From Taklimakanibacter albus (lineage in GTDB: Bacteria; Pseudomonadota; Alphaproteobacteria; Rhizobiales; Aestuariivirgaceae), in assembly GCF_016595235.1 (NCBI RefSeq), contig NZ_JAENHL010000007.1:1648765-1712764 (forward strand): a DNA stretch of 64,000 nt, in the 5' to 3' direction. Each line of letters starts with the position of its first letter. Position 1 is the stretch's first letter. Made by a program: the position numbers and the translations under genes. The notes under the pieces were generated by a model, which saw nothing but the letters and a program-made list of their open reading frames with translations, was not told where the DNA came from and did not search any database. Shown piece after piece: positions 1 to 9,103 of this stretch.

Positions 1-627
1 ATCACCTTTCACGAGGCGGCGCATGCCTATGCCGCGCGTCTCCTGGGCGATGATACCGCCGCGCGGCTAGGGCGCGTGAGCCTCAATCCCCTGAAACACA
101 TCGATCCCTTCGGCACGGTGCTGCTCCCCGGCCTCCTGTTGCTGACGCAGGCCCCTTTCCTGTTCGGCTACGCCAAGCCCGTGCCGGTCGACTACCGGGC
201 GCTCCGACACCCCCGCCGCGACATGGCCCTGGTCGCGGCAGCGGGACCCGCCATCAATATTGTGCTCGCGGTGGTTGCCGCTTTGGCCTTCCATGGCATC
301 GATTACCTCCCGGCGCTCCCCGCCCAGTGGCTGGCGGACAATTTGAAGAACGCCTTGATCATCAATGTCGTCCTGGCGGTCTTCAACCTTTTCCCCATCC
401 CACCGCTCGATGGCGGGCGCATCCTGGTGGGTCTGCTGCCCCCGGCGCTCGCGGTCCGCCTCGCCCGGCTCGAGCCCTACGGCTTCGTCATTCTGATCGG
501 CCTGTTCATCGTCCTGCCGCTGGTCGGACCGCAGCTCGGTCTCGATCTCGGCGCGGCCTCGCAAGTGCTCTCCTCCTCGGTGGGGACCGTCATCGGCTGG
601 ATCCTTGCCGTCACCGGTCATGGCTGA
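1..627 (+). CDS. Site-2 protease (M50) family membrane protein, 5' end missing
   Basis: Partial gene; the window opens inside it, in frame 1. The visible 208 residues start with the zinc-protease motif HEAAH (residues 4-8 of the fragment, HExxH) and carry the second metal motif in NLFPIPPLDGGR (about residues 127-138). Four or so hydrophobic segments surround them. This is the pattern of the small rhomboid-like/M50 family (YwhC-type), integral membrane metalloproteases that cut substrates within the membrane. The true start lies upstream of the window, probably by one short membrane segment. The natural substrate is unknown. The next gene follows after 75 bases on the same strand and has no obvious functional link. 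Confidence 0.85.
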   Translation: MTFHEAAHAYAARLLGDDTAARLGRVSLNPLKHIDPFGTVLLPGLLLLTQAPFLFGYAKPVPVDYRALRHPRRDMALVAAAGPAINIVLAVVAALAFHGIDYLPALPAQWLADNLKNALIINVVLAVFNLFPIPPLDGGRILVGLLPPALAVRLARLEPYGFVILIGLFIVLPLVGPQLGLDLGAASQVLSSSVGTVIGWILAVTGHG

Positions 628-702
628 ATGTCGAACCGCCTTTGACAGATCTATCTGCCGGCGCGAAGCTGCCGCACATCCGTCGCCGCCAAGGAACAGC
701 CC

Positions 703-1629
703 ATGAAGACCTGTCTTCTTCTCTGCCGCATTTTCCTGACCGTGCTCCTGCTGACCGGCACACTGTCCCTGCGTGCCTCAGCGACGGGTCTTCTCGATAC
801 GACGCCGCGCATCGCCGTGGTGTCGGCTTTCGAGCCGGAATGGACCCTGCTCAAGAGTGAGATCGTCGATCCGGTCGAGCATAAGATCAATGGCAGGAGC
901 TTCATCACCGGCAAGCTCGCGGGCAAGGACGTCGTGTTGTTTCTGAGCGGCATCAGCATGGTCAATGCGGCGATGAACAGCCAGCTGGCCATCGACCGCT
1001 TCTCGCTCAAAGCGGTTCTGTTCTCCGGGATCGCCGGCGGCGTCGATCCTGGCCTGCATATCGGCGACGTCGTCATTGCCGACCAATGGGGGCAGTATCT
1101 CGAGGCCGTATTCGCGCGCGATACGGCGCAAGGCTTTGCCATTCCACCCTGGATGGCGAAGGGCGACTTTGCCGGCTATGGCATGATGATGCCGCGCCCG
1201 GTCGAGGTGACGCGCAAGGACGCCGCGCCCGAAAGCCGATTCTGGTTTCCGAGCGATCCTGGTTTGCTCGAGGTGGCCCGCAGGGCCGCAGCCAAGGTCG
1301 ATCTCGCTCATTGCGTCGAAGCGAACAGCTGCCTCAGCAACAAGCCAAGGATAGTTGTCGGTGGCGCCGGCGTCTCGGGCCAGGCCTTCGTCGACAACGC
1401 CAAGTTTCGCGAATATGTGGCGGCGACCTTTCAAGCGAAGGTGCTCGATATGGAAAGTGCCGCCGTCGCCCACGTAGCCTATTCCAATGGCGTCCCGTTC
1501 CTCGCCGTGCGCAGCCTCTCCGACCTCGCCGGTGGCGACGGCGGCGCCAATGAGATGATGACCTTCATGGACCTGGCGTCGAAGAACTCGGCGACGGTCG
1601 TCAAGGGAATCCTGAAGGAGATGCGCTGA
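703..1629 (+). CDS. Exported MTA/SAH nucleosidase-like protein
   Basis: A 308-residue protein of the PNP/UDP phosphorylase superfamily. The N-terminus (about residues 1-28) is a Sec signal peptide ending near ASA, so the enzyme should act in the periplasm. Nucleosidase motifs are present: AFEPEW early in the domain (the position of the catalytic-site Glu in MTA/SAH nucleosidases), DMESAA (ribose contact), and RSLSDLAGG containing the general-acid Asp. The family cleaves the N-glycosidic bond of adenosyl or related nucleosides. The mature domain is longer than cytosolic MtnN (about 230 residues) because of an insert around residues 150-210. A periplasmic location is unusual for MTA/SAH turnover, so the substrate may be another nucleoside. 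Start chosen because it gives the complete signal peptide. Confidence 0.75.
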   Translation: MKTCLLLCRIFLTVLLLTGTLSLRASATGLLDTTPRIAVVSAFEPEWTLLKSEIVDPVEHKINGRSFITGKLAGKDVVLFLSGISMVNAAMNSQLAIDRFSLKAVLFSGIAGGVDPGLHIGDVVIADQWGQYLEAVFARDTAQGFAIPPWMAKGDFAGYGMMMPRPVEVTRKDAAPESRFWFPSDPGLLEVARRAAAKVDLAHCVEANSCLSNKPRIVVGGAGVSGQAFVDNAKFREYVAATFQAKVLDMESAAVAHVAYSNGVPFLAVRSLSDLAGGDGGANEMMTFMDLASKNSATVVKGILKEMR

Positions 1630-1636
1630 TCACTCG

Positions 1637-1912
1637 CTAGACGGCGAAGGCGATCACCGCCGCCGCGAACAGGACCACGAAGACCGCCGGAAAGGCGATG
1701 GCGAGCGCCAACGCCAGGCCGGGCTTGGTGTTGCGCCAGGCCAGGAGCAGCGCCGGCAGGCCGGTGACGAGGAACAGCGCGGTGACCAGCCACCCGGCCA
1801 GCGAATCGAGGCCCTTGGTGGCGGGATCCGACAGTGAAACGAACAGGCTGACGGCAATCACGGCCCATAGGACCGCATCCAATACGCCGATGATCAAGGC
1901 CGCGATCCGCAT
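1637..1912 (-). CDS. Small membrane protein, unknown function
   Basis: A 91-residue hydrophobic protein with three predicted membrane helices (roughly residues 3-26, 38-60 and 66-90) joined by short polar loops, including WRNTKPG. It starts with ATG and has no recognisable domain. It is convergent with the nucleosidase-like gene (7 bases between stops) and divergent from the FAD oxidoreductase gene at 2053. It resembles the second small membrane protein at 5630-5905 in size and layout. The high hydrophobic content and the codon use of the region support a real gene. No function is assigned. Confidence 0.6.
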   Translation of the reverse strand: MRIAALIIGVLDAVLWAVIAVSLFVSLSDPATKGLDSLAGWLVTALFLVTGLPALLLAWRNTKPGLALALAIAFPAVFVVLFAAAVIAFAV

Positions 1913-2052
1913 CGTTCCGATCCCCTTCAGAGGTCGCTATTTTTCACCAGTCCGCAGAAAATCTCACATCTTTTCGCGCTTGTGGACAGTTTTTCTATAT
2001 GACATGCAAGCGGCATCCACGGCATTCGAATTTCAGAAATCGAGGCTCCAGC

Positions 2053-4479
2053 ATGACCACACACAAACGGGCTGTAATCGTTGGCGGCGGCAATATGGGT
2101 GTCGGCCTCCTCTATCATCTGGCGCTCGAAGGCTGGAAGGATATCGTGTTGCTGGAAAAAGGCGAGCTGACATCGGGCTCGACCTGGCATGCCGCCGGCC
2201 TCTGCCCGAGCTTCATCGCCGATTACAACATGTCCAAGATCCATCACTACGGCAACACGCTCTATCCCAAGCTGGAGGCGATGACCGGGCAATATGTGAG
2301 CTGGCACGGTTGCGGCGGCATCCGCTTCGCCACCAATGATCATGAGCTCGACTATTTCAAGCTGGTGGCCGGCATCGCCGACAATTCGGGCGCCGAGATC
2401 GAGATCATCGACCCGGCCAAGATCAAGCAGATCCTGCCCTGGATCGAGCTCGACGGCGTGGTGGGTGGCGCCTGGACGAAGGGCGACGGCCATGTCGATC
2501 CGGCCGGCGTGTGCAACGCGATGGCGATCGCCGCCCGCAATCTCGGCGCCGAGATCGTGCGCGAGTGCCTGGTCACCAATATCAAGCCCACCGCCACCGG
2601 CGAATGGGAGGTGACGACCGAGAAGGGCACGTATATCTGCGAGCATGTCATAAATGCCGGCGGCAACCACGCGACCGCCATCGCCGCTTGGTCGGGCCTC
2701 CAGTTGCCGATCGTCAACCTGAAGCATCAATATATCATCACCGATCCGGTCCCCGAATTCCTCGCCCGGCAGGAAGAGATCCCGGTTATCCGTGATCCGC
2801 GCCATTCGGCCTATTACCGGCAGGAGCAGAAATCGGCGCTGATCGGTCCCTATGAGACGCGGGGCTCGCGCATCGCCTGGCCGGAGACCAACGGCATTCC
2901 GGGCTGGGATTCCGACCAGGAGCTGTTCGAGGAGGAATTCGACCCGATCATGCCGTTCCTCGAAGGCGTGATGAAATCCATGCCGATCTGGGCCAATCTC
3001 GGTGTGAAGCGGGTGGTCAACGGTTCGATCCCGCATACGCCGGACGACCGGCCGCTGCTCGGCCCGGTCCACGGCCTCAAGAATTACTGGCTGTGCTGCG
3101 GCTCGGCGATCGGCATCGCGCAGGGCGCGGGCTGCGGAAAATATCTGGCGCAGTGGATCGTCAATGGCGAGTCGGAGATCAACATGGCGGGGCTCGACCC
3201 CCGCCGCTTCGGCGCCTACGCCGATCGCGACTATTGCCGCGCCAAGGCGCATGAAGCCTATGAGCACATGTACACCTTGCAGCTGCCGGGCGAGGAGCGC
3301 CAGGTGGCGCGCAAGAACCGCATCACCCCGCTCTATGACAAGCTCGTGCGTATGGGCGCGGTGCATACGGAGGCACATGGCTGGGAACGGCCGAAATGGT
3401 TTTCACTGGACGGCGCGCCCGAGGATCTGGGTTTTCGCCGCGGCAATGCGTTCAAAGCGGTGGCCGAGGAATGCCGCGCGGTGCGCGAGCGCGTCGGCGT
3501 GATGGATCTGTCGAGCTTCTCCAAATTCGACGTCACCGGTCCCGACGCCGAAGCGATGCTGAACCGCCTCACCGCCAACAAGCTGTCGAAACGCCTGGGC
3601 GGCATCGTGCTGACCCATATGCTCACCAAAAATGGCTGCATCGAAAGCGAAGTGACCATTACGCGCCTCGGCGAGGAGCATTTTTATGTGTTGTCGGGCG
3701 CGGGTGCAGAGGAGCGGGACCTGGACAAGCTGAACCAGGGCAAGCTCGCGCAGGAAAACGCGGCCATCAGGAACGTCACCGAAGACTATGGCATGCTGGT
3801 GCTGGCGGGGCCAAGGTCACGCGACGTGCTGAGCGCTCTCACCGATGCGCCGCTCGACAATGACAATTTCCGCTGGATGAGCGGGCGCGAGATCACCGTC
3901 GCCGGCGCCCCGGTGCGGGCGTTGCGCGTCTCCTATGTCGGCGAGCTTGGCTGGGAGCTGCATATCCCGAAGCGCCAGCTCGCAACCGTTTATGACGCCG
4001 TGTGGCAAGCCGGAAAGGCGCATGGTATCGCCAATTTCGGCGCCTATGCGATCAACAGCCTGCGCATGGAAAAAGCCTATCGCGGCCTGCACAGCGAGCT
4101 CACCAACGAAATCACGCTGATCGAGGGCGATATGGAGCGTTTCTTCGCGCCCGACAAGGGCGACTTCATCGGCCGCACGGCGACCCTCAATCGCAAGCAG
4201 CAGGGTATCGCCATCAAGCTCGCTTATGTCGAGGTCGATGCGAACGATAATGACGTGGTGGGCGGCGAGCCGGTTTTCGTCAATGGCGCCTGCGTCGGCG
4301 TCGCGACCTCGGGCGGCTATGGCCACCACACGGGCAAGAGCCTGGCCTTCGTCTATGTGCCGCCCGAAAACACGACGCCCGGCTTCGAGATGGAGATCGG
4401 CCTCCTGGGTGAGCGCCGCAAGGCCGTGGTGCTGGCGGAGCCGGCCTATGATCCGGCCTCGAAGCAGATGCGGGGTTAG
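2053..4479 (+). CDS. FAD-dependent dimethylglycine/sarcosine dehydrogenase-like protein with GcvT domain
   Basis: An 808-residue enzyme. An N-terminal DAO-type FAD domain (VGGGNMGVG nucleotide loop near residue 9) is followed by a linking domain and, from about residue 440, a C-terminal aminomethyltransferase-like (GcvT) domain that binds tetrahydrofolate. STWHAAGL contains the His that carries covalent FAD in dimethylglycine and sarcosine dehydrogenases. Such enzymes oxidatively demethylate N-methylglycines and pass the one-carbon unit to tetrahydrofolate in the cytoplasm. The start at 2053 was chosen because the FAD loop follows directly; an upstream in-frame ATG at 1999 would add 18 non-conserved residues. 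The gene lies one base upstream of a second FAD enzyme, so the two form an operon. The exact methylamine substrate cannot be told from sequence. Confidence 0.85.
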   Translation: MTTHKRAVIVGGGNMGVGLLYHLALEGWKDIVLLEKGELTSGSTWHAAGLCPSFIADYNMSKIHHYGNTLYPKLEAMTGQYVSWHGCGGIRFATNDHELDYFKLVAGIADNSGAEIEIIDPAKIKQILPWIELDGVVGGAWTKGDGHVDPAGVCNAMAIAARNLGAEIVRECLVTNIKPTATGEWEVTTEKGTYICEHVINAGGNHATAIAAWSGLQLPIVNLKHQYIITDPVPEFLARQEEIPVIRDPRHSAYYRQEQKSALIGPYETRGSRIAWPETNGIPGWDSDQELFEEEFDPIMPFLEGVMKSMPIWANLGVKRVVNGSIPHTPDDRPLLGPVHGLKNYWLCCGSAIGIAQGAGCGKYLAQWIVNGESEINMAGLDPRRFGAYADRDYCRAKAHEAYEHMYTLQLPGEERQVARKNRITPLYDKLVRMGAVHTEAHGWERPKWFSLDGAPEDLGFRRGNAFKAVAEECRAVRERVGVMDLSSFSKFDVTGPDAEAMLNRLTANKLSKRLGGIVLTHMLTKNGCIESEVTITRLGEEHFYVLSGAGAEERDLDKLNQGKLAQENAAIRNVTEDYGMLVLAGPRSRDVLSALTDAPLDNDNFRWMSGREITVAGAPVRALRVSYVGELGWELHIPKRQLATVYDAVWQAGKAHGIANFGAYAINSLRMEKAYRGLHSELTNEITLIEGDMERFFAPDKGDFIGRTATLNRKQQGIAIKLAYVEVDANDNDVVGGEPVFVNGACVGVATSGGYGHHTGKSLAFVYVPPENTTPGFEMEIGLLGERRKAVVLAEPAYDPASKQMRG

Positions 4480-4480
4480 A

Positions 4481-5626
4481 TTGGGACTTCCTGACGTCAT
4501 CGTCATCGGCGCCGGATCGCTCGGCCTGTGCACCGCGATCAGTCTCGCCGGACACGGCGCCAAGGTGACGATCCTCGAAGCGAAGTCGATTGCCTCGGGC
4601 TCCACCGGCCGTTCGGTGGGCGTCGTCGGCACGCAATTCACCGACCCGCAGGAGATCCTCCTGCGCCGTCACGCCATGGCGCATTTTACGCGGTGGGAAA
4701 AGGCGGGATTGCGCTTCAACCATATCGGCTATCTGCGTCTGGCGCGGACCGCGGCGCAAATGGCGTTGTTCGAGACATCGGTGCGGATGCAGGCCGAAGC
4801 CGGATTCCGCGCCGAGCTTTATCGCGCCGAGGAGCTGCGTCGGCTCGTCCCGCATATGGACGTGACGGGCTTGGCCGGCGGGATATTCGGACCCGACAAC
4901 GGTTTCCTCGATCCGCATGAGCTCTGCATGTTTCTCGCCAGGGAGCTGAAAACAGCGGGCGGCAAGCTACACCAATATTGCACGGTCACCGATATCGCCC
5001 GGCGGAGCGGCGGCTACCGGCTGGAGACCACGAAAGGCCCTTTCGACGGCGATATCATCGTGAATGCGGCCGGCGCCTGGGCGCCACATGTCGCCCGGAT
5101 GCTGGGCCAGCACCTGCATGTGCGTGCCGAGCGGCATGAGGCGGTGCTGGTCCTGCTCGACCGTCCGCTCGACTACACGATGCCCATGGTCATGGATCTG
5201 GTGAATGGCGAAGGCACCGGGCTGAATTTCCGCCATGAGAAACAGGGTGAGCTCATCGCCGAAATTCATAAAGGCGACATGGCGCATTCCGAGGATCCCG
5301 ATGCCTATAATGAGCACTGCGATGAAGCCTCGAAAATCCACTTGGCCGAGCTGCTGCTGGAGCGCTTGCCAAGCCTATCCGGCGCGCGACTTGGACGGGG
5401 CTGGGCCGGCCTTTATCCGGTGACGGCCGATCACCGGCCTTTTGTCGGCCCGATCGATGCCGGTGAACCTGCCATCGTCACGGCCGCCGGCGCCGGCGGC
5501 TACGGCATTCAGCTGGCTCCGGTCATCGGCCAGATGGCGGCAGACTGGGCCTTGCATGGTGCGCCCGTGTCGATGCCGGGCCTGGAGAGCCTGGCCCCGA
5601 CGGCTGCGCGTAACATCGCGACATAA
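4481..5626 (+). CDS. FAD-dependent oxidoreductase, DAO family (sarcosine oxidase beta-like)
   Basis: A protein of about 381 residues with an FAD-binding Rossmann motif IGAGSLGLC at the N-terminus and the C-terminal GAGGYGIQ segment typical of DAO-family amine oxidases (glycine oxidase, sarcosine oxidase beta). It probably oxidises a secondary amine or N-methyl amino acid using FAD. The start is uncertain. TTG at 4481 directly follows the upstream stop and has CGGGG before it; an ATG at 4448 inside the upstream gene would add 11 residues. The one-base spacing to the upstream gene implies translational coupling, and the two proteins probably handle related N-methylated substrates. Confidence 0.8.
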   Translation: MGLPDVIVIGAGSLGLCTAISLAGHGAKVTILEAKSIASGSTGRSVGVVGTQFTDPQEILLRRHAMAHFTRWEKAGLRFNHIGYLRLARTAAQMALFETSVRMQAEAGFRAELYRAEELRRLVPHMDVTGLAGGIFGPDNGFLDPHELCMFLARELKTAGGKLHQYCTVTDIARRSGGYRLETTKGPFDGDIIVNAAGAWAPHVARMLGQHLHVRAERHEAVLVLLDRPLDYTMPMVMDLVNGEGTGLNFRHEKQGELIAEIHKGDMAHSEDPDAYNEHCDEASKIHLAELLLERLPSLSGARLGRGWAGLYPVTADHRPFVGPIDAGEPAIVTAAGAGGYGIQLAPVIGQMAADWALHGAPVSMPGLESLAPTAARNIAT

Positions 5627-5629
5627 GCT

Positions 5630-5905
5630 TCAGCTCATGAACAACACGGCGAGAACAGCTGCGCCGCCGACATTGCCGCCCAAGCTGAGCGCGCCGCCGA
5701 TCCGGGGCACGAGGCTCATGAGGCCGAAGAGGACGGGAACGCCGGCAAGCGCGAAGATCAGGCCAAGCAGGGCCCAATTCGAGAGCAGCAGGAACGTGGC
5801 GCCGCCGCTCGCCGCGAATGCCAGGATGAAAGCCAGGATCGCGAGCGGATCGCTGAGCCGTCTTGCGAGCCACGCCCACAGCGAAGAGAGAGTTGAGCGC
5901 AGCAT
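5630..5905 (-). CDS. Small membrane protein, unknown function
   Basis: A 91-residue protein with two to three hydrophobic helices (about residues 19-40, 43-64 and 74-90) and a Gly-rich segment (GGALSLGGNVGG) before the last one. Starts with ATG at 5905. It converges on the FAD oxidoreductase gene with 3 bases between stops, and lies just downstream of the TPR/glycosyltransferase series on the same strand, 69 bases beyond its last gene's start side. No family is recognised; it is supported by composition and tight packing only. Confidence 0.55.
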   Translation of the reverse strand: MLRSTLSSLWAWLARRLSDPLAILAFILAFAASGGATFLLLSNWALLGLIFALAGVPVLFGLMSLVPRIGGALSLGGNVGGAAVLAVLFMS

Positions 5906-5974
5906 CTTGGCCTGGCCGGTTGCATCATCATGAGTTGTATCAGCTCAGCTCGTTAGCCTGCGCCAACAAGGAGA

Positions 5975-7396
5975 TCAAGGCTTCTGCCCCACCGGGGATG
6001 GCCCGGCTGAATCCTGCTTCTTCTGCGAGAGCAGCGCGAGACGCAGTTTTTCGATCACGTCCGACCAGTCGAGAAAACGCTGCTGGCGGAACAGATGCAG
6101 TGATGGGTACCAGACGCATTTGGGTCCCGATGCCTTCCATCGCCAGTCGGACGCCTTTTTCACCATCACCCAGCAAGGCCGGCCGAGCGCGCCCGCGAGA
6201 TGCGCGACCGCGGTATCGATCGAGATGACGAGCATCGTGGTGGCGATGGCGGCGGCCGTATCGTCGAAATCGAAAAGGCCTTCCGAAGCGTCGATCACAT
6301 TCGGGAAGAGTGACAGAAAACGCCTCTCCTCCTGGGTGATGTCCTTCTGCAAAGCAAGGAAAGTGGCCCCGGTCCTGAGCAGTGGAACGAGCTGGGGCAA
6401 GGGTACCGACCGGAAACGTGGAAGCTCGCGCCCACGCCAGGTCAACCCGATGAGCGGCGTTGCGCCCGCGGTCCTGTCTTTCCAGGCCTTCACCTTTGCC
6501 GGATCGGGGCGGAGATAGGGCGCCGACGGCACCATCGCGTCATCGAACTGTCCGAGCGCCAAGGGCAGGCTCGTATAGGGGATACGCGCATCGAAGGCGA
6601 TGTCCGGCAATTGCCCGGGCTCGACCAGCGTGATGCCCGGAAAGGCCCGGCGGGCGAGATCATGCAGAGGCTTCAAGAGCTGCCACACGCACTCCTCTGC
6701 GCGCGCTTCGAGCCGGGGCACGAAGCGCAACATCTGGATGACGTCGCCAAAGGCCTGCTCCCATTGCACGAGGATGCGTTTTCCATCGGGGCTCTGGCGC
6801 CCCAGAGGGGCGAGGCCATAGGTCGGCATCTTCGTAAAGGGCTCAACATCGAGCCGGCTCTCATAGAGCGCAAGAGCGCGTTCGGAGAGCCCTTCGAAGA
6901 GCGAGAGATTTGCGAGATTGCGGCGGATCTGTGCGTTGTCGCCCTGAAGACCGAGCGCTTTTTCGAGATTGTCGCGCGCCGCCTGGTGTTGGCCGAGCTC
7001 GAGCTGCGCATTCGCCATGTTGGTCAGGCACTCGACCCAATCGGGCCGCATTTCAATCGCGGCCTCGAAGGCCTTCACCGCATCGGCGAGCCGCCCGAGC
7101 GCCACCAGCGAGTTCGCGCTGTTGAAATGAGGCTCAGGCGCCGCCCACAGCGCCAGCACGCGGGCATAGGCGGCCACCGCCTGCTCATGCAGGCCGAGAC
7201 CGGCGAGGACGTTACCGAGGCGGAACCAGGTTGCGTGGTTCGACGGCTCGAGCTCCGTCAGTTCATGGAGCGCCCGGCGGTAGGCCGGAATATTGCCCAT
7301 TCTCTCGTAGTTGTCGGCGAGCATCGTGAGGGCGGCACGCCGGGTCTCCGCGGCACGCGGCGACGGCCGCAGCTCGTTTTTGTCGGTACCGGACAA
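5975..7396 (-). CDS. TPR protein with heptosyltransferase-like (GT9 fold) C-terminus; second part of a split gene
   Basis: A 473-residue protein. Residues about 20-190 are TPR helices (repeating patterns such as NATWFRLGNVLAGLG and WVECLTNMANAQLELG). From about residue 205 it has a GT-B domain like ADP-heptose:LPS heptosyltransferases, seen in VQWEQAFGDVIQML and SIDTAVAHLAGALG. The close paralogue at 26438-28495 carries the same two parts in one chain. Here the start would be TTG at 7396, two codons after the TAA of the preceding TPR gene and in the same reading frame. This looks like one ancestral gene of about 729 codons interrupted by a single stop. Whether this half is made by re-initiation, by read-through or not at all is unknown. 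Likely role: cytoplasmic sugar transfer to a protein bound by the TPR part. Confidence 0.75.
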   Translation of the reverse strand: MSGTDKNELRPSPRAAETRRAALTMLADNYERMGNIPAYRRALHELTELEPSNHATWFRLGNVLAGLGLHEQAVAAYARVLALWAAPEPHFNSANSLVALGRLADAVKAFEAAIEMRPDWVECLTNMANAQLELGQHQAARDNLEKALGLQGDNAQIRRNLANLSLFEGLSERALALYESRLDVEPFTKMPTYGLAPLGRQSPDGKRILVQWEQAFGDVIQMLRFVPRLEARAEECVWQLLKPLHDLARRAFPGITLVEPGQLPDIAFDARIPYTSLPLALGQFDDAMVPSAPYLRPDPAKVKAWKDRTAGATPLIGLTWRGRELPRFRSVPLPQLVPLLRTGATFLALQKDITQEERRFLSLFPNVIDASEGLFDFDDTAAAIATTMLVISIDTAVAHLAGALGRPCWVMVKKASDWRWKASGPKCVWYPSLHLFRQQRFLDWSDVIEKLRLALLSQKKQDSAGPSPVGQKP

Positions 7397-7399
7397 GCC

Positions 7400-8164
7400 T
7401 TACACCCCGTTCGCTGCGGACGAGCGCGGAGCGAGCGCCGCGGCTCTGGCGCTGGACACGCGCGCCTCCTCCTCACGCCCCATCTGCTGCAGGACTTTGG
7501 CGCGGTTGTTCCAGGCATGGACGTAAGCGGGATCGACGGCGAGGGTGAAATCGTAATCCTTCAGCGCCTCGGCGAGCCGGCCTTGCGCCTGCAGGGAATT
7601 GCCGCGGTTGTTCGCGGCGTGATGGAAGCCTGGCTGCAACACCAGCGCCCGCGTGAAATTGCCGACGGCGCGCTGATGGTCACCGAGCTGCTGCAATGCA
7701 TAGCCTCGCATGTTGAAGGCGGCCGCATCGGCCGGGTTGGCGAAGAGCGTCCTGTCGAGCATCGGAATGGCTTCGCCATGATGACCGAGCCGCATGAAGA
7801 GTTCGGCGCAGTCGCGCAAAATCTCAGGCGCACGATCGAACTGACCCACCGCCTCACGCAGCCGCTTCTCCGCCTCCGCCGGAGCGCCCTCGGCCAAAAG
7901 ACCACGGCAGAGCTCGAGCAGGATCGCCGGATCGTGTGGCGCGAGCTTCGCCGCCTTCTCGAGATCACGCAGCCCGGCACGCCTTTTGGCCTGCCTGACG
8001 AGGCAAGCGCCGCGGATATACAGAGCGCGCGCATTGTCGGGCTGTTTGGCGAGAATATCGGCGCAGACACTTTCGGCCGCCGCGAAAAGGCCGTTCCGCA
8101 AAGCGTCCTCGGCGCTCGACAGGAGCTGTTCAAGGCTGAGCGCGGCAGTGAGGTTCTGAGCCAT
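7400..8164 (-). CDS. TPR protein; first part of a split TPR-glycosyltransferase gene
   Basis: A 254-residue protein made almost wholly of tetratricopeptide repeats, for example ARALYIRGACLVRQAKRRAG, AAAFNMRGYALQQLGDHQ and HHAANNRGNSLQAQGR, about six repeats in all. It has no catalytic domain. It ends at a TAA (7402-7400) that is in frame with the following TPR/GT9 reading frame at 7396. The paralogue at 26438-28495 has the equivalent TPR region fused to its glycosyltransferase domain. TPR arrays of this type bind acceptor proteins. It lies 15 bases after hldD on the same strand, so it is probably the fourth gene of the NGT - hldE - hldD operon. It could still be a functional stand-alone adaptor. 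Confidence 0.75.
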   Translation of the reverse strand: MAQNLTAALSLEQLLSSAEDALRNGLFAAAESVCADILAKQPDNARALYIRGACLVRQAKRRAGLRDLEKAAKLAPHDPAILLELCRGLLAEGAPAEAEKRLREAVGQFDRAPEILRDCAELFMRLGHHGEAIPMLDRTLFANPADAAAFNMRGYALQQLGDHQRAVGNFTRALVLQPGFHHAANNRGNSLQAQGRLAEALKDYDFTLAVDPAYVHAWNNRAKVLQQMGREEEARVSSARAAALAPRSSAANGV

Positions 8165-8179
8165 CTTCGCTGTTTCTCT

Positions 8180-9103
8180 TCAGTTGGGCTGCGTCAGCTT
8201 CGCGACATATTTCGCGACGCCCGCCTCGAGGGACAGGAACTGCGCATTGTAGCCGGTGGCAAGCAGCCGCGAATTGTCGGAGCAGGTGAATTTCTGATAC
8301 TGCCGCTCGAGCGATGGCGGCATCTCGATTTCCTTGATCGTGGCCCCCGGAAGCTGGCCCTGCACCGCTTCACCGAGATCGCGGAAGGAGCGCGCGACGC
8401 CCGTTCCGCAATTGTAGATCCCCGACAGCGGCCGGCGCAGGAAATGCAGATTGACGGCGGCGATGTCATCGACATGGATGAAATCGCGCCGGAAGCGCTC
8501 GCTGCCGGAGAACAGCTTCAGGGGCTCGCCGCGGGCATGCGCGTCCACCATCTTGAAAATCACCGAGGCCATGTCGCCCTTATGGTTCTCGCGCGGACCA
8601 TAGACATTGAAATAACGAAGACCGGTGACGGGGCTTTCCGCCTTGGCGAGCAGCGCGCGGACATGCTGATCGAAGGTGAGCTTGGAGAAGCCATAGACAT
8701 TGAGAGGCTTCTCATGCGCCGGGGCTTCCGTGAAAGGCGTGCTGCCATGGCCGTAGACGGCCGCGGAAGAGGCATAGATGAAGGGAACCTTGGTGCCAAG
8801 GCACTGGTGCAGCAGGTCGCGCGAATAAGTATAGTTCACCCGCATCATGTAGCGGCCGTCCTGCTCGGTGGTGACGGCGCAGGCGCCCTGGTGGAAGACC
8901 GCATCGACCTTGCCGAGAGACGCGAAGCGGGACGGAAGCTCGTCCTTATCCATATAGTCGGTGAAACGCGCGCCGCTCAGATTCAGGTGCTTGCGGGCAT
9001 CAGTGAGATCATCGACGATCAGGATATCGTCGTGGCCCGTATCATTCAGCGCATGGACCAGATTGCTGCCGATGAAACCGGCCCCGCCGGTGACGATGAT
9101 CAT
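8180..9103 (-). CDS. hldD: ADP-L-glycero-D-manno-heptose 6-epimerase
   Basis: A 307-residue extended short-chain dehydrogenase. It opens with the NAD(P)-binding loop TGGAGFIGSN and has the catalytic YGFSK (Tyr-x-x-x-Lys) near residues 138-142, plus the family signature GLRYFNVYGPRE. It converts ADP-D-glycero- to ADP-L-glycero-D-manno-heptose, the last step of activated heptose supply, in the cytoplasm. Length matches the family (about 310). Its ATG overlaps the TGA of hldE by four bases, so translation is coupled. The context with an N-glycosyltransferase and TPR/GT9 proteins suggests the heptose is used for protein glycosylation as well as, or instead of, LPS core. Confidence 0.95.
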   Translation of the reverse strand: MIIVTGGAGFIGSNLVHALNDTGHDDILIVDDLTDARKHLNLSGARFTDYMDKDELPSRFASLGKVDAVFHQGACAVTTEQDGRYMMRVNYTYSRDLLHQCLGTKVPFIYASSAAVYGHGSTPFTEAPAHEKPLNVYGFSKLTFDQHVRALLAKAESPVTGLRYFNVYGPRENHKGDMASVIFKMVDAHARGEPLKLFSGSERFRRDFIHVDDIAAVNLHFLRRPLSGIYNCGTGVARSFRDLGEAVQGQLPGATIKEIEMPPSLERQYQKFTCSDNSRLLATGYNAQFLSLEAGVAKYVAKLTQPN

